Assembly (NCBI GenBank): GCA_945873125.1
Contig: CAMCBV010000001.1
Span: 62,001-126,000, forward strand
Origin: Prosthecobacter debontii
GTDB taxonomy: Bacteria > Verrucomicrobiota > Verrucomicrobiia > Verrucomicrobiales > Akkermansiaceae
DNA length: 64,000 nt
Direction: 5' to 3'
The position numbers and the translations under genes are program-made. Below, piece after piece: positions 52,574 through 62,222 of this stretch. The notes below the pieces were generated by a model that ran no database searches, was not told the origin of the DNA, and saw only the letters and a program-made list of their open reading frames with translations. How positions within the stretch are numbered: the stretch's first letter is position 1; the number at the start of each line of letters is the position of its first letter.

Positions 52574-53173
52574 CTAGATTTGTCTCTGGCGCACAGCTTC
52601 AAACAAGCAAACCCCGGTCGCGACCGAGACATTCAGGCACTCAACCTTGCCGGCCATGGGCAGTTTTGCTAAAAAATCGCAGTTTTCTTCGGTCAGGCGG
52701 CGCATACCCTTTTCCTCCGCGCCGAGCACGAGAGCGAGGGGGCCCCTGAGATCGAGTTCGTAGAGGGTCTTTTGCGCGCGATCCGATGTTCCGACAAACC
52801 AGACGCCCGCTGCTTTGAGTTGCTCCATGGTTCTTGCCAAATTAGTGACTTGCACGAACGGAACGTAGTCAGCAGCTCCCACGGAAACGCGTCTTACGGT
52901 TTCGGTGATGCCAACCGCTTTGTCTTTGGGGGCAACGACCGCATGAACCCCCGCACCATCCGCGGTGCGCAATATCGCGCCGAGATTGTGCGGGTCTTGC
53001 ACGCAATCGAGAATCAGTAAAAAGGGAACATCCGTCTCCGCGACGATTTTCATCAAATCATGTTCATCCAATGAAGGAGAGTGACTCTCCTCCACGGGTT
53101 TCACATGACGATTTTCCCGCGCTTCTCGGTTCTTGTCACCGTGACTTCTGGCACCAAACTTTTTCGGCTTCAC
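52574..53173 (-). CDS. SpoU/TrmH-type RNA 2'-O-methyltransferase (RlmB-like)
   Basis: A 199-residue SPOUT-fold rRNA/tRNA methyltransferase. The three family motifs are [14 protein letters not shown] (1), [10 protein letters not shown] (2) and [18 protein letters not shown] (3). RlmB relatives usually carry an N-terminal L30e-like substrate-binding domain of about 75 residues. Here only about 45 low-complexity, charged residues precede the catalytic domain ([18 protein letters not shown]), so the RNA target may differ. The start is GTG at 53173; no better upstream start was seen. The gene lies downstream of the PEP-CTERM gene in the same direction. Confidence 0.85.
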   Translation of the reverse strand: MKPKKFGARSHGDKNREARENRHVKPVEESHSPSLDEHDLMKIVAETDVPFLLILDCVQDPHNLGAILRTADGAGVHAVVAPKDKAVGITETVRRVSVGAADYVPFVQVTNLARTMEQLKAAGVWFVGTSDRAQKTLYELDLRGPLALVLGAEEKGMRRLTEENCDFLAKLPMAGKVECLNVSVATGVCLFEAVRQRQI

Positions 53174-53215
53174 GGGAAGAGGGGAAACGTTTTGAGCTCC
53201 GAGTGCAATCGTGAA

Positions 53216-53839
53216 TCAACGCCGACGGCGCAATAAGACAAGTGCCCAGGACATGCAGAGGAAGGTTATGGACGGCTCCGGAATCACGCTTCCGCTCAGG
53301 ATGATGTCATCAAGTTGCAATGCGCCGGCTCCGCTTGAGTTCCAGCCTTGGATTGAGATCGTGACGGAAGTCAGGTCGGTGTATCGAAGCGAGGATTCTG
53401 AAATGCTCGTGATCGTTGAATCATTCGAGTAGGACGCAGAGAAGTCATGAAAATGGGACCCGATTTTAAATCCAATGTCTCTTGGTGCGGTCGTGGTGCT
53501 GCGCGCAAGGAAACCAAATTCATCAAGAGAAAAGCGGTATCCAGATGACGCGGTAATGCTGAAGCGGATGGCGTTTCCCGCCGCGGCATGGGTTGTCGGC
53601 ACTGAGAAGAAACCGGCGGCTCCGCTGATTTGCGCCGCGCTATTCCACCCTGTGTTGGACGTGAAAGTGAGAAAGGTGGAATCACTTTCGAGCATGGAAA
53701 TCGTGATTCCGGTGATCGGAGAAGCGGAGTTGGCCAGGGAGCCTCCGGCGAAATTGAAATTCGCCAGAGTGGCGGCGTGTGAGGCTGAAAATCCAGAGAT
53801 GAAAGCAAGGATCAGCGATCCGAGTGTGCGGTTGAACAT
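53216..53839 (-). CDS. PEP-CTERM-sorted secreted protein
   Basis: A 207-residue exported protein of unknown function. Residues 1-22 are a signal peptide (GSLILAFISGFSASHAA). The C-terminus has the PEP-CTERM plan: SVIPEPSITFLCMSWALVLL then RRRR. That signal is processed by exosortase-type enzymes in exopolysaccharide-producing bacteria. The main domain (about 25-180) is beta-rich and Ser/Thr-rich (DIGFKIGSHFHDFSAS), with no known fold I can name. Neither exosortase nor other PEP-CTERM genes are in the window, so the sorting machinery must be elsewhere. Confidence 0.82.
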   Translation of the reverse strand: MFNRTLGSLILAFISGFSASHAATLANFNFAGGSLANSASPITGITISMLESDSTFLTFTSNTGWNSAAQISGAAGFFSVPTTHAAAGNAIRFSITASSGYRFSLDEFGFLARSTTTAPRDIGFKIGSHFHDFSASYSNDSTITSISESSLRYTDLTSVTISIQGWNSSGAGALQLDDIILSGSVIPEPSITFLCMSWALVLLRRRR

Positions 53840-54133
53840 GGCAGAAACGGGGGGTGGTTTCGGGAACGACGGAAAGAAATACGGATGGTTGATTTTTGTA
53901 AATGCAATTTATGTTAGATATCTGGACAATTCATGTTGGTTTTGCGATGAGCCATGTGCCGGAGACGGAAGGTTGAATCGTCAAGGGATCCAAAGTAGGG
54001 GAGAGATATGAATTTGGCAAAAACGGTCCAAAATTCTCATCGAAGGACAGTTGATGATTGAAGGCGTGACGAACGCCGAAATCTTGGCTTTAATGTTCCG
54101 CGGTCCCAAGGGCTAACATCAACGTAAGGATTC

Positions 54134-54610
54134 ATGGAACAGGAATTTCAAACTGAAGGCGGAGCAGTGGCAGATAACGGAACGCCGGTCAGGCAATTTT
54201 CCGTCATGATACCCAACCGCGTGGGCGCTTTGGCATCCTTGGTCAAATTGTTGCGGAACTCATCCATCGAAGTCATTGGCCTGAGTGTGCAGGATTCGCG
54301 TGATGCGACCATTGCACGCCTCGTCTTGTCCGATACGGATAGTGCCGAAGCGATTTTCTGCGAGAAAGGAATTCCCTACATGATTTGTGAACTTGTTGTC
54401 ATCGCACTCAAAGAAGCGGGCCCCGGCCTGCTTCAATGTCTGGATACCTTGATGACGGCGGAAACAAATGTCGATTTCGCCTATGCTTTGATGCCTGGTT
54501 CGCAAGGTCAGGCGCTACTTGCGATGCATGTTGAAGACTACGATTTCGCAACCTCTGTACTCAATCGCAGTGGCTTCAAGCTGATGTATGAAGAGGATTT
54601 GATTCGCTAA
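54134..54610 (+). CDS. Two-ACT-domain protein
   Basis: A 158-residue protein of two ACT-like domains (about 20-85 and 90-155). The first carries QFSVMIPNRVGALASLVKLL, the usual ligand-site pattern with Asn-Arg-Val-Gly, and the second ALMPGSQGQALLAMHVEDYD. There is no enzyme domain, so it is a regulatory or amino-acid-sensing protein. The 294 bases upstream contain only a very short open frame (54054-54116) and no clear promoter. It is convergent with the large heme protein gene (13 bases between stops). Confidence 0.85.
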   Translation: MEQEFQTEGGAVADNGTPVRQFSVMIPNRVGALASLVKLLRNSSIEVIGLSVQDSRDATIARLVLSDTDSAEAIFCEKGIPYMICELVVIALKEAGPGLLQCLDTLMTAETNVDFAYALMPGSQGQALLAMHVEDYDFATSVLNRSGFKLMYEEDLIR

Positions 54611-54623
54611 AGCCGGCATGAAA

Positions 54624-57600
54624 TCACTTCGCTCCTTTGAGAGTGGATGGATCAAGCTCGACTGCTTTTGGTGGAGAAGGATTTTTCGTTTTGGTTTTCA
54701 GAGAGGAAAGCCATGCGACCATGTCCCTGAGTTCCTCCGTCTTCACAACTCCGGCCATCGGTGGCATCGCGGAGACTGGTGGGGTGAATGAAGTGATATC
54801 GGAGCGCTTGATGAGCCAAGTTTTTTCAGGGGTTGCGACCGTGAGGGTCTTGTCGGTTTCCTCAAGAAGATTTCCTGCAAGACTTGCACCGTTTTTAAAA
54901 TTCACGGCGGTGATACCATATCCGGGAGCGACCACAGCACCGGGATTGACGAGCGATTGAAGGAGATATTTTCTGTCATGGACTTTTCCGACACCGGCAA
55001 GGTTCGGTCCGGCATCACCGCCCGGTGAATCGCCTTTTTCATCATACTTGTGACAGCGCATGCACTGGGAAGCGGGAAGGGATTTGAAAAGCCGGAAACC
55101 GTTGGCCGGATCTCCTCCTTCGAGGGCCAGATTGTATGGGGCATAGGGATCAGATTTCTTGGCAAAAGATGCTTCGTAATCTTTGAGAGCTTTTTTAACT
55201 TCCGGTTCTTTACGGCTGTCTGCTGCCGCGAGCAGCTCGATGCCGCTGGCTGAGACACCGTCGGCAGCCTGAAGCTTATTCAATTGACTGATGATGAATG
55301 TCGCCGCCTCAGGATCTTCGATTTTAGCTAAAATTCCCCAAGCCTTTTGTGCCCTGAACGCTCCGCCAGAGGTAATGGATTTCTCCAAATTTGAGATGGC
55401 TTGAGCTGGAGAAATTTCAGCCAATCCTACAAGTGCGCTGAGTGCAAGTTCATCCGAGGGATTGTTGGCAAGTTTGATGAGCATATCCGTCAGATCTTTC
55501 TCATTGCGGGTGATGTAAACTGCAAGGGCTTTGGATCGGGTGGTGGGGGAGAGATCACTATTGTAGGCGAATTCGCGTATCGCCTCGGAACCTATGACCG
55601 AAGCGCCAATCTTGTAGGTGTTGATGAGATCGAGTGTCCCACTGAGAACCGATTCACCAGCTTTGAGAAGATCGGGAAGTTTCTTTGTCAGAACCGGCAT
55701 CATGGTGTCCAAGGCACGGGGCGCCAAGGGTCTCCATTTGCCGCTGACAGCATCGGCTGGGAGCGGTTCCTCCCAAAGACTCAGGAGACGGAACGCCTCT
55801 TCTTTAACCGCCTGCGGTATCTCCGGATTCATGATGACTTGCAGAATCCGTTCCGCATTTTCACGCGAACCCACACGATAAGCATGATTGACGAGTCGGC
55901 GAAGCATGAAGGGTGTCCATGTGCGATCGGAAACTTTATCCAATAGCGCGGCACAGAGAGGCTTCAGCTCGACCATATCCAGGTCATCAATCGCCCGGAT
56001 GACTTCGTCTTGAACTTTGGGATCCTTATCCTCGATGAAACGTTTTAGTTCATCGCTTTTCAAGCGACGCAGAGCAACCACAGCCGCGAGCCTGACCGCG
56101 GCAGAATCTGATTTCACCAAATCACCGACTTGGCCAGGGCTACTGGCGATGTGTTCCAGCGCATAGATGCCCGCATGGCGTAGATAAACATCTGCGTTAT
56201 GGTTGGTTTTGATGAACTCAATGACATCCGCGAAATTGCCATTTGCTTTCATTTTACCAATCGTGATAGCGGCTTCAAAACGAACCGGGGCCGAATCGTC
56301 CTTGAGCAGGGTGGCAAGAGGCAAGGTATCTGCGGCAAGCGGGGCGTAGCGAATAACCCGCAGCGCTTGGACTCTGATCTCTGCGGAAGGATCTTTCAGT
56401 AAAGATGCCAAAATCGAACCGGCTCTTTCACGTTGCTTGGCAAGGTCTGGTGAGTTCGAAATCCCTCCCTTTGAATGGGGTGTCGATCCGCGTCTTGCAA
56501 CGATTCCCATGCCCCAGATGCCGTGGATACGTGTCATCAGGTCATCGGATCCAATCGCTTTTTGGAAGGTTGCGATCGCATCCGGCTTGCGGGTTAGGGC
56601 GACTTGCGCCTGGAGCCTGACCCTGGAGTCGGCATGTCCTAACATTTTGCCAAGTTCCTCAGAGCTACGTTGATCAAATCCTTCAGCGATCCATTTGGCA
56701 GCTTCTTTTGTTTGCTCCGGTTGATGGAGATTTTCTCCAGCGCTTAATGAGAGCAAGCGACCCTTTTGATGGGATTGCCAACCGCTTACGAAATCCGAGA
56801 CGAAAATCCTGCCGTCGTAGGAATATTCCACGTCCGTGGCAGCGACTCCCCAGAAGAATTTTCGCGCGTCTTTCATGGCCATTCCGGCGCCATCGGGAGT
56901 CATTGAGAAAGACCAGATGCCTGAATTTGCAGCCCCGCCTTTGTAGTCGCAGATCAGAAAGCGACCTTTCTCGTTTTCGAGGAAGCCCGCGCCGGGGTGA
57001 TAAGTCAGGCCGGATGGTCCCGAGCTTAACTGCCCGGATGGAGGTAGAATGTATGCCGGTTGAACGTCATTGCGCATCTCCCACATTTTTTCGTTCAGCC
57101 AACGGCTTGGGGGCGGGGTCTTGATGCCGATCTGACGGTGGAAGGTTTGCATGGTCTGATGCTCCATTTGCCAACCCGAGTCGCCACCCTCCACGAGGTA
57201 AACAATCCGCGCCGCATCGCCAAAGTCCGAGTTGTTGTCCACGGAGAACGCATTTCCCAATTCATCAAAAGCGATTTCTTTCGGGTTGCGCAGGCCTGTG
57301 TGTACGATTTCAAAGCCGCTGCCGTCGGGCTCAAACCGGAACAGGGCTCCCTCGTTAGGATAGTGGTAGGTTTTGCCCTCTTTCGTGGTGAGTGAGTAAC
57401 CCCGGTCGCCGATGGTGCCGTAAATGCGCCCATCAGGCCCGAGCGTAAAGCCGTTCAGGTCATGGCCGGACAAGGATATGCGAACCCCGAAGCCATCCTG
57501 AATCACTTCTTTCTGATCAGCTATGCCGTCGGAATTTTCATCTGACATTTTATAGATTTTGGGAATGCAGGCGAAATAGATCGCGCCATCGTAGTAGTAA

Positions 57601-58559
57601 ATTCCAGCGGCAGTTCCATCGAGAACATCGTTGAATCCGTCAGCAAAGACCTTGGATTCATCGAACTTGCCATCGCCATCCGTATCCGAAAGCTTGCGAA
57701 TGACCTCGCTGACCTCGGTCATGTATTTGTTAGAAAGTTTCTTTTCCCATTTTTTGTGAAGAGCCCGGCGATCTTCAACTTTCGTGGCCTGTAGATCATC
57801 CAGATACCAATAGAGATGATTGCGGTCGTCCTCAATCCCGTGGCGGAAGCGATGGGTTTCAGCGATGTATACATTGCCTTTGTTGTCAAAGGTGATGGCA
57901 GTTGGCGACTTGACTTGTTCTTTTTCAGATGTCGCCTCAATTTCCAACATGCTGCCCTCCGGGATTAATGCACCTGCCAGCGCTTTGGAACTGATCAAAC
58001 CTTCCGCGTGAGGCTTTCCCTTCTTGGTTGAGCTAGGAAACTTGGTATTCGCATAATCTTCGAACATGAAATGATCGGCAGCGATAAAACCCCATTCCCC
58101 TTTTGCATCGTCGACCAAGCGGATCTCCGCGAATTGTCCCTTGAGCTTGGAGACATCCCAGAGAACATTCGTGAACTGCTGGCTTTTCTTGCCAGTGGCC
58201 TCCATCACGACCTTGCCATCCACCAAAAGTTGAACCGCGGTTTTCTGTGGGCTGTCGCCACCTGCAATGAGAAACAGGATGTGGTCTTTCTCAATCTTGA
58301 ATTCCGGAGAGGTGAGGATTCCCACCGAGTCATTGCCGCCGTGCGCCGAGAGAGCAAACGCGTCGTTAGCGAAATTTCCGAAAGGATTTTGCATACCATC
58401 CAGTTTTTCGTGAACCGGAGAAAGACCAAATGCATCGCCTTTGGCTTGCCAATCCCCGAAGCCGTCACCCTCAAAGGCTTGGAATGTGGCTGCGGATGCA
58501 AACTGTGCGGCTGAAAGAAGCGCGATGGCTGGGGTGAAAAAAATCGATAGGGGTCTCAT
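54624..58559 (-). CDS. PVC-type heme-binding propeller/HEAT protein with terminal cytochrome c
   Basis: A 1311-residue exported protein. Signal peptide near residues 3-23 (IFFTPAIALLSAAQFASA). Then a beta-sandwich module like those of GH32/levanase relatives (FQAFEGDGFGDWQAKGDAFG, residues about 25-165); a beta-propeller-like PVC domain (SPTAITFDNKGNVYIAETHR, NGFTLGPDGRIYGTIGDRGY, about 200-640); long HEAT-repeat chains (about 650-1080); and a C-terminal cytochrome c with ASQCMRCHKYDEKGD. The propeller and CxxCH type is characteristic of membrane-bound dehydrogenases in Planctomycetes/Verrucomicrobia. ATG 58559 is preferred to the TTG at 58571. Confidence 0.85.
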   Translation of the reverse strand: MRPLSIFFTPAIALLSAAQFASAATFQAFEGDGFGDWQAKGDAFGLSPVHEKLDGMQNPFGNFANDAFALSAHGGNDSVGILTSPEFKIEKDHILFLIAGGDSPQKTAVQLLVDGKVVMEATGKKSQQFTNVLWDVSKLKGQFAEIRLVDDAKGEWGFIAADHFMFEDYANTKFPSSTKKGKPHAEGLISSKALAGALIPEGSMLEIEATSEKEQVKSPTAITFDNKGNVYIAETHRFRHGIEDDRNHLYWYLDDLQATKVEDRRALHKKWEKKLSNKYMTEVSEVIRKLSDTDGDGKFDESKVFADGFNDVLDGTAAGIYYYDGAIYFACIPKIYKMSDENSDGIADQKEVIQDGFGVRISLSGHDLNGFTLGPDGRIYGTIGDRGYSLTTKEGKTYHYPNEGALFRFEPDGSGFEIVHTGLRNPKEIAFDELGNAFSVDNNSDFGDAARIVYLVEGGDSGWQMEHQTMQTFHRQIGIKTPPPSRWLNEKMWEMRNDVQPAYILPPSGQLSSGPSGLTYHPGAGFLENEKGRFLICDYKGGAANSGIWSFSMTPDGAGMAMKDARKFFWGVAATDVEYSYDGRIFVSDFVSGWQSHQKGRLLSLSAGENLHQPEQTKEAAKWIAEGFDQRSSEELGKMLGHADSRVRLQAQVALTRKPDAIATFQKAIGSDDLMTRIHGIWGMGIVARRGSTPHSKGGISNSPDLAKQRERAGSILASLLKDPSAEIRVQALRVIRYAPLAADTLPLATLLKDDSAPVRFEAAITIGKMKANGNFADVIEFIKTNHNADVYLRHAGIYALEHIASSPGQVGDLVKSDSAAVRLAAVVALRRLKSDELKRFIEDKDPKVQDEVIRAIDDLDMVELKPLCAALLDKVSDRTWTPFMLRRLVNHAYRVGSRENAERILQVIMNPEIPQAVKEEAFRLLSLWEEPLPADAVSGKWRPLAPRALDTMMPVLTKKLPDLLKAGESVLSGTLDLINTYKIGASVIGSEAIREFAYNSDLSPTTRSKALAVYITRNEKDLTDMLIKLANNPSDELALSALVGLAEISPAQAISNLEKSITSGGAFRAQKAWGILAKIEDPEAATFIISQLNKLQAADGVSASGIELLAAADSRKEPEVKKALKDYEASFAKKSDPYAPYNLALEGGDPANGFRLFKSLPASQCMRCHKYDEKGDSPGGDAGPNLAGVGKVHDRKYLLQSLVNPGAVVAPGYGITAVNFKNGASLAGNLLEETDKTLTVATPEKTWLIKRSDITSFTPPVSAMPPMAGVVKTEELRDMVAWLSSLKTKTKNPSPPKAVELDPSTLKGAK

Positions 58560-58665
58560 TTTTTGGATCAATTACTGGTATGGATGTAGTCGTGCTTTTT
58601 AAAATCTCAACCTGTGGTTGGCGGCATGCGATGGAGGAGGTTACATTTGAAATTTGGCAATTCCA

Positions 58666-59484
58666 TCAATTGCGGAGAAATTTATCCTCAGCAGGTGCCT
58701 CTGCTGCGGTGGCTCTATCGATCACCAAGACAGGCTGAAAAGCGCCGTTTTCCTCGGCGAAAGTCATTTTACCGGCAGCTTTGACCCAACCGTTCACAGG
58801 CAGTAGCGGGGGTTCTTTTCCGAATTCCAAAATGATGGGAATCGCTCTTGAATCCGCCGCGCAACAGGTCATGAAAATCCGATACAGCCGCATTCTGGTG
58901 CCATTCGGGTTGTTTGCTTTTTCCTCAACAATCCGACCCTCGGTCTCGATTTCCAAGCCGTTGAGGAGTCCTTGCAACTCACGGTCTCCGGCCGCGAAAA
59001 ACAATTCCATCAGATCGAACTCCAAGTAGCCGTCGGCTGTGCGGCGGTGGCCTTTTTCAATCTCCTCCAGAGTGAGAGGCGGAAGGATGGATGAGAAAAT
59101 CGCATTCTCCCTCGAGTCCGGCGCGCTCTCGTAAAGACCCTTCCTAGCAAGGGTGGATTGGGAAAATTCATCAATCGTCCAAAGCATCGATAAGGCGAGA
59201 GGAACCACCATGAGGGCCAGGGAGGCAATGGGATTCATGTCGCCGCCCTCATGGTCGTGTTCATCGCCGTCGCCATGGTCGTGCCCGCAGCTCCCGGTTT
59301 GCCGTGCGGTGAGTAAATTGAACGTTCCCAAAACCGCCAAGCCCAAACCACCGAACAAAGCGATGGGGCGGAAATCCGGCACGAGGTAATGATTCATCCG
59401 GCCTGATCCATAGAAATACAGCAGCGCCCCCGCCCACAATAGGACGCAAAGCGAAAAGAAAATTCTGCGGAGTTCGGGTTTCAT
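58666..59484 (-). CDS. TIGR03943-type membrane protein, partner of the His-rich permease
   Basis: A 272-residue protein of the TIGR03943/DUF1980 group: about four N-terminal membrane helices (LCVLLWAGALLYFYGSG, RPIALFGGLGLAVLGTFNLL, IASLALMVVPLALSMLW) with a His-rich loop between (GSCGHDHGDGDEHDHEGGD), then a C-terminal soluble domain (FMTCCAADSRAIPIILEFG, residues about 130-272) typical of the family. The start overlaps the permease stop in ATGA. These proteins are routinely found next to DUF318 permeases. The His-rich loops of both argue for metal ions, probably zinc, but the direction of transport is unknown. Confidence 0.8.
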   Translation of the reverse strand: MKPELRRIFFSLCVLLWAGALLYFYGSGRMNHYLVPDFRPIALFGGLGLAVLGTFNLLTARQTGSCGHDHGDGDEHDHEGGDMNPIASLALMVVPLALSMLWTIDEFSQSTLARKGLYESAPDSRENAIFSSILPPLTLEEIEKGHRRTADGYLEFDLMELFFAAGDRELQGLLNGLEIETEGRIVEEKANNPNGTRMRLYRIFMTCCAADSRAIPIILEFGKEPPLLPVNGWVKAAGKMTFAEENGAFQPVLVIDRATAAEAPAEDKFLRN

Positions 59485-60485
59485 GAGGGAATCAACCAAT
59501 GTTGTGCTGCGATCGATACCAGCCAGATCACGACAAAAATCGAAACCCCGAGACAGAGGATGAATTTTTTCCGCAGCACTGATTGATAAAGGAACAACAA
59601 TTTCACATCAAACATCGGCCCGAACGTGAGAAACGCCAGCTTCGCGCCCCAAGTGAATTTTGCGAGGGTCGCCGCGATGAATGCATCCGATGTGCTGCAG
59701 AGGCTGAGAATAAATGCCAGAGCCATCAGGGCTGCAGGAGCGATGAAAATATTTCCGGCAAGCCCGTCAAGCCAGATCGCGCCGGGTGCGATGCCTGTAT
59801 TGAACAAGGCGGTGATCGCGACACCGATCGTGAAATAGACACCGACATCGACGAAGTCTTTCTGGGCGGAACGCATGGCAGCAACGAGGCGGTTGTCGTG
59901 TTTTGTATGCGTCTCTGCATGATCGTGCGCCGCATGATCGTGGTGATGATCATGATCGTGATGATGTCCACAACAGCTCGAGCAGGCTTCTTCAGCTTTG
60001 GGTGTTGCGGCTTCTTTCTCGATTTTTTCGACCAAGCTTTTGCGTAAAATCGAACGTAGCGAAAACCGCGCGATCAACAGTCCCACTGCCACTGCCACCA
60101 AGTATCCCAATAGAACGCGTCCGCCCGTCATCATCCATGGTGCTTGACCCTGAAACGCCTTCCATGTGCTGAGAGCCGTGATCGGGTTTACGATGGGTGC
60201 CGCCAACATATAAGTGATCGCGTAACTCACCGGTAGTCCTTTGCTCACCAGCCTGCGAATGACCGGAACCACCGCACATTCACACACTGGGAAAACCGCG
60301 CCCATCAGACCCGCCGCCAATACCGCGAAGGTGCGGTTTTTGGGAAGGAATCGATCCATCGTCCCGGCTGGGAGATAGATGTCGACAAATCCACTGATGA
60401 TGGTTCCCAAAAGGATGAAGGGAGCACCCTCGAAGAGGATGCTTAAAAACGCATAGGCGAAGTCCTGCTGGGCATCGGAGCTCAT
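59481..60485 (-). CDS. DUF318/YcgR-type permease with His-rich loop
   Basis: A 334-residue polytopic permease with about eight helices in two halves: FLSILFEGAPFILLGTIISGF and VFPVCECAVVPVIRRLVSKG at the start, and IFIAPAALMALAFILSLCSTSDAFIAATLA in the second half. Between them lies a cytoplasmic loop rich in His and Asp (CSSCCGHHHDHDHHHDHAAH and following residues), a metal-binding tract. The VCECAVVPVIRRL and SLCSTSDAFI segments are the conserved cores of this family. Start ATG 60485 is preferred to the open upstream frame. It is co-translated with its TIGR03943 partner. Confidence 0.85.
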   Translation of the reverse strand: MSSDAQQDFAYAFLSILFEGAPFILLGTIISGFVDIYLPAGTMDRFLPKNRTFAVLAAGLMGAVFPVCECAVVPVIRRLVSKGLPVSYAITYMLAAPIVNPITALSTWKAFQGQAPWMMTGGRVLLGYLVAVAVGLLIARFSLRSILRKSLVEKIEKEAATPKAEEACSSCCGHHHDHDHHHDHAAHDHAETHTKHDNRLVAAMRSAQKDFVDVGVYFTIGVAITALFNTGIAPGAIWLDGLAGNIFIAPAALMALAFILSLCSTSDAFIAATLAKFTWGAKLAFLTFGPMFDVKLLFLYQSVLRKKFILCLGVSIFVVIWLVSIAAQHWLIPS

Positions 60486-60534
60486 TGCAGTTAGCCAAGC
60501 CTTCCTTGCGCCAAGATGCAAGGACAGACAAGCA

Positions 60535-61068
60535 TTAGGCCATGATGGCAGCGGCAACTTCATCCGCGGCGGCCGCGCCAACCATTTTCACGATGAATGC
60601 GAGGCCGAACTCCAAGGCTGTTCCCGCTCCGCGCGAGGTGAGAATATTCGCATCTTCAACCACCCGCGCATCTTTGAATGACGGCAGTTCCGGCTGAGTG
60701 GAAAAATGTGCGGTGAAATTTTTCCCCTCCAAGATACCCGCATCATGCAGCAACAATGGCGCGGCACAGATCGCCGCGATGATTTTTCCCTCGGCTGCAC
60801 AGTGCCGAATCAAATCCAAAACCTGTGGGTTTTTACGCAATTCCATAACCGCAGGGCCACCCGGAAGAAACAAGGCATCGAAGTCAAGAGGGCTCAAATC
60901 TCCCAGTCGCTTATCCGTGCGAACCTGAATTCCGGATCTTCCCACCACTTCGGATGAAGATACTCCGGCCATCACAACTTCCAAACCCGCCCTGCGAAGC
61001 AAGTCCACCGGAGTGATTGCTTCAATTTCCTCAAACCCGTTTTCCAAAATGCACAACACCCGTTTCAT
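60535..61068 (-). CDS. DJ-1/PfpI-family protein (YajL-like)
   Basis: A 177-residue cytoplasmic protein of the DJ-1/PfpI superfamily. KRVLCILENGFEEIEAITP has the conserved Glu near residue 11, FLPGGPAVMELRKN the oxyanion-loop pattern, and AAICAAPLLLHDAG the nucleophilic cysteine in its elbow. FTAHFSTQPELPSFKD and ILTSRGAGTALEFGLAFIV complete the YajL/DJ-1 branch, whose members act on glyoxals or as redox chaperones. Start ATG 61068 fits; a frame open to 61293 is an upstream artefact. It is 49 bases upstream of the permease pair in the same direction. Confidence 0.9.
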   Translation of the reverse strand: MKRVLCILENGFEEIEAITPVDLLRRAGLEVVMAGVSSSEVVGRSGIQVRTDKRLGDLSPLDFDALFLPGGPAVMELRKNPQVLDLIRHCAAEGKIIAAICAAPLLLHDAGILEGKNFTAHFSTQPELPSFKDARVVEDANILTSRGAGTALEFGLAFIVKMVGAAAADEVAAAIMA

Positions 61069-61241
61069 GATCGTTGGATAGATGAAATATCCGTCTGCAT
61101 CCAGAAACTTTCTTGCTACTTCTTTAGGCTTGGCGAATCCGCCGCAGGCTCCTTCCTGATTCCCTTTTTGCCTTTCCATCGACCTGCGCTGCGGGGCATT
61201 CTTCGCGCAGTCGAAAACTGCCAAATTCCTAACATTCGTTG

Positions 61242-62054
61242 ATGAAACAGAATCCCATGAAATCCAGATCCTACGCGCGATCCTATACCACACTCACATT
61301 GCTCGCGTTTTCCTGTCTCATGCTTTCGCTTACGGCCCAAGACGTGTTGCCAAAAGCCCCTTTGATATTTGAGATCGATGGCAAAAAAGCCTATGTTTAT
61401 GAAGCGCCGCAGCCTGCAGCCGGAAAACCATGGCTTTGGTATGCGCCGACCATCGGGAATTTGAATCCGGCCGAACGCAAAGACTATTATGAAGCCTGTG
61501 CAAAGGCAGGCATCAGCATTGCAGGCTTTGATCTGGGTGAGGTCCGCGGCTCGCCAGCCAGCACCGCCAAGTTCACCTTGTTTTATGACGAAATGGTGAA
61601 GCGCGGCTACTCGTCGAAACCGATCCTGTTAGGTCAGAGTCGCGGCGGCATCATGACGCTCGCATGGGCATTCAGGAATCCCGACAAAGTGCGCGCTTGG
61701 GTCGGTATTTATCCGGTGTGCAATCTCGCGAGTTGGTCGCTGAAGAGCTCGAAGCCGCTGACCCTCGCGGATTTCTCGATGACCGAACCCGAGCTCGTTG
61801 GCAAGCTCACTGAGTTCAATCCGATCGACAATTTACAAGGCTTGCTGGCGAACAAGGTGCCTATGTTCGCTGTTCATGGCGACATCGATCATTTGGTGCC
61901 GTACGATCTGAATACCAAGCTTCTCAAAGAGCGCTACGAGGCTGGCGGCGGATCGATCCAAGTCAAAATCATTCCGGGTAAAGGCCATCAGGTCGACCCC
62001 GCATTCTTTCAGTGCCAGGAGTTGATCGACTTTGTCCTTCAACACGCGAAATAA
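61242..62054 (+). CDS. Exported alpha/beta hydrolase
   Basis: A 270-residue predicted periplasmic serine hydrolase. Residues about 10-34 form a signal peptide (TTLTLLAFSCLMLSLTAQ). The fold marks are WYAPTIGN at the oxyanion, LLGQSRGGIMTLAWA with Ser in the elbow, HGDIDHLVPYD with the acid, and PGKGHQVD with His. Substrate unknown; the group includes esterases and dienelactone-type hydrolases. Two in-frame ATGs (61242, 61257) are equally possible starts. The gene is divergent from the DJ-1-like gene, with 173 bases between. Confidence 0.82.
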   Translation: MKQNPMKSRSYARSYTTLTLLAFSCLMLSLTAQDVLPKAPLIFEIDGKKAYVYEAPQPAAGKPWLWYAPTIGNLNPAERKDYYEACAKAGISIAGFDLGEVRGSPASTAKFTLFYDEMVKRGYSSKPILLGQSRGGIMTLAWAFRNPDKVRAWVGIYPVCNLASWSLKSSKPLTLADFSMTEPELVGKLTEFNPIDNLQGLLANKVPMFAVHGDIDHLVPYDLNTKLLKERYEAGGGSIQVKIIPGKGHQVDPAFFQCQELIDFVLQHAK

Positions 62055-62222
62055 TCGCCACCATCCAAAACTCCGGGCTTTCACGGGTTTCAATTTTCAG
62101 CCAGCGAACACGGACAACAAAGATTAACGTGCGATTCGTGTTTCAAGTGGTTTGGAAATTTTGGAAGCCATGCGCCGGAATCCGTGGTTTTCATTTTCAA
62201 AAATCAAACTAGGGTCATTGTC

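Noticed and set aside
54054..54116. Short open frame upstream of the ACT gene
   Set aside because: Only about 20 codons, no ribosome site and no recognisable product.
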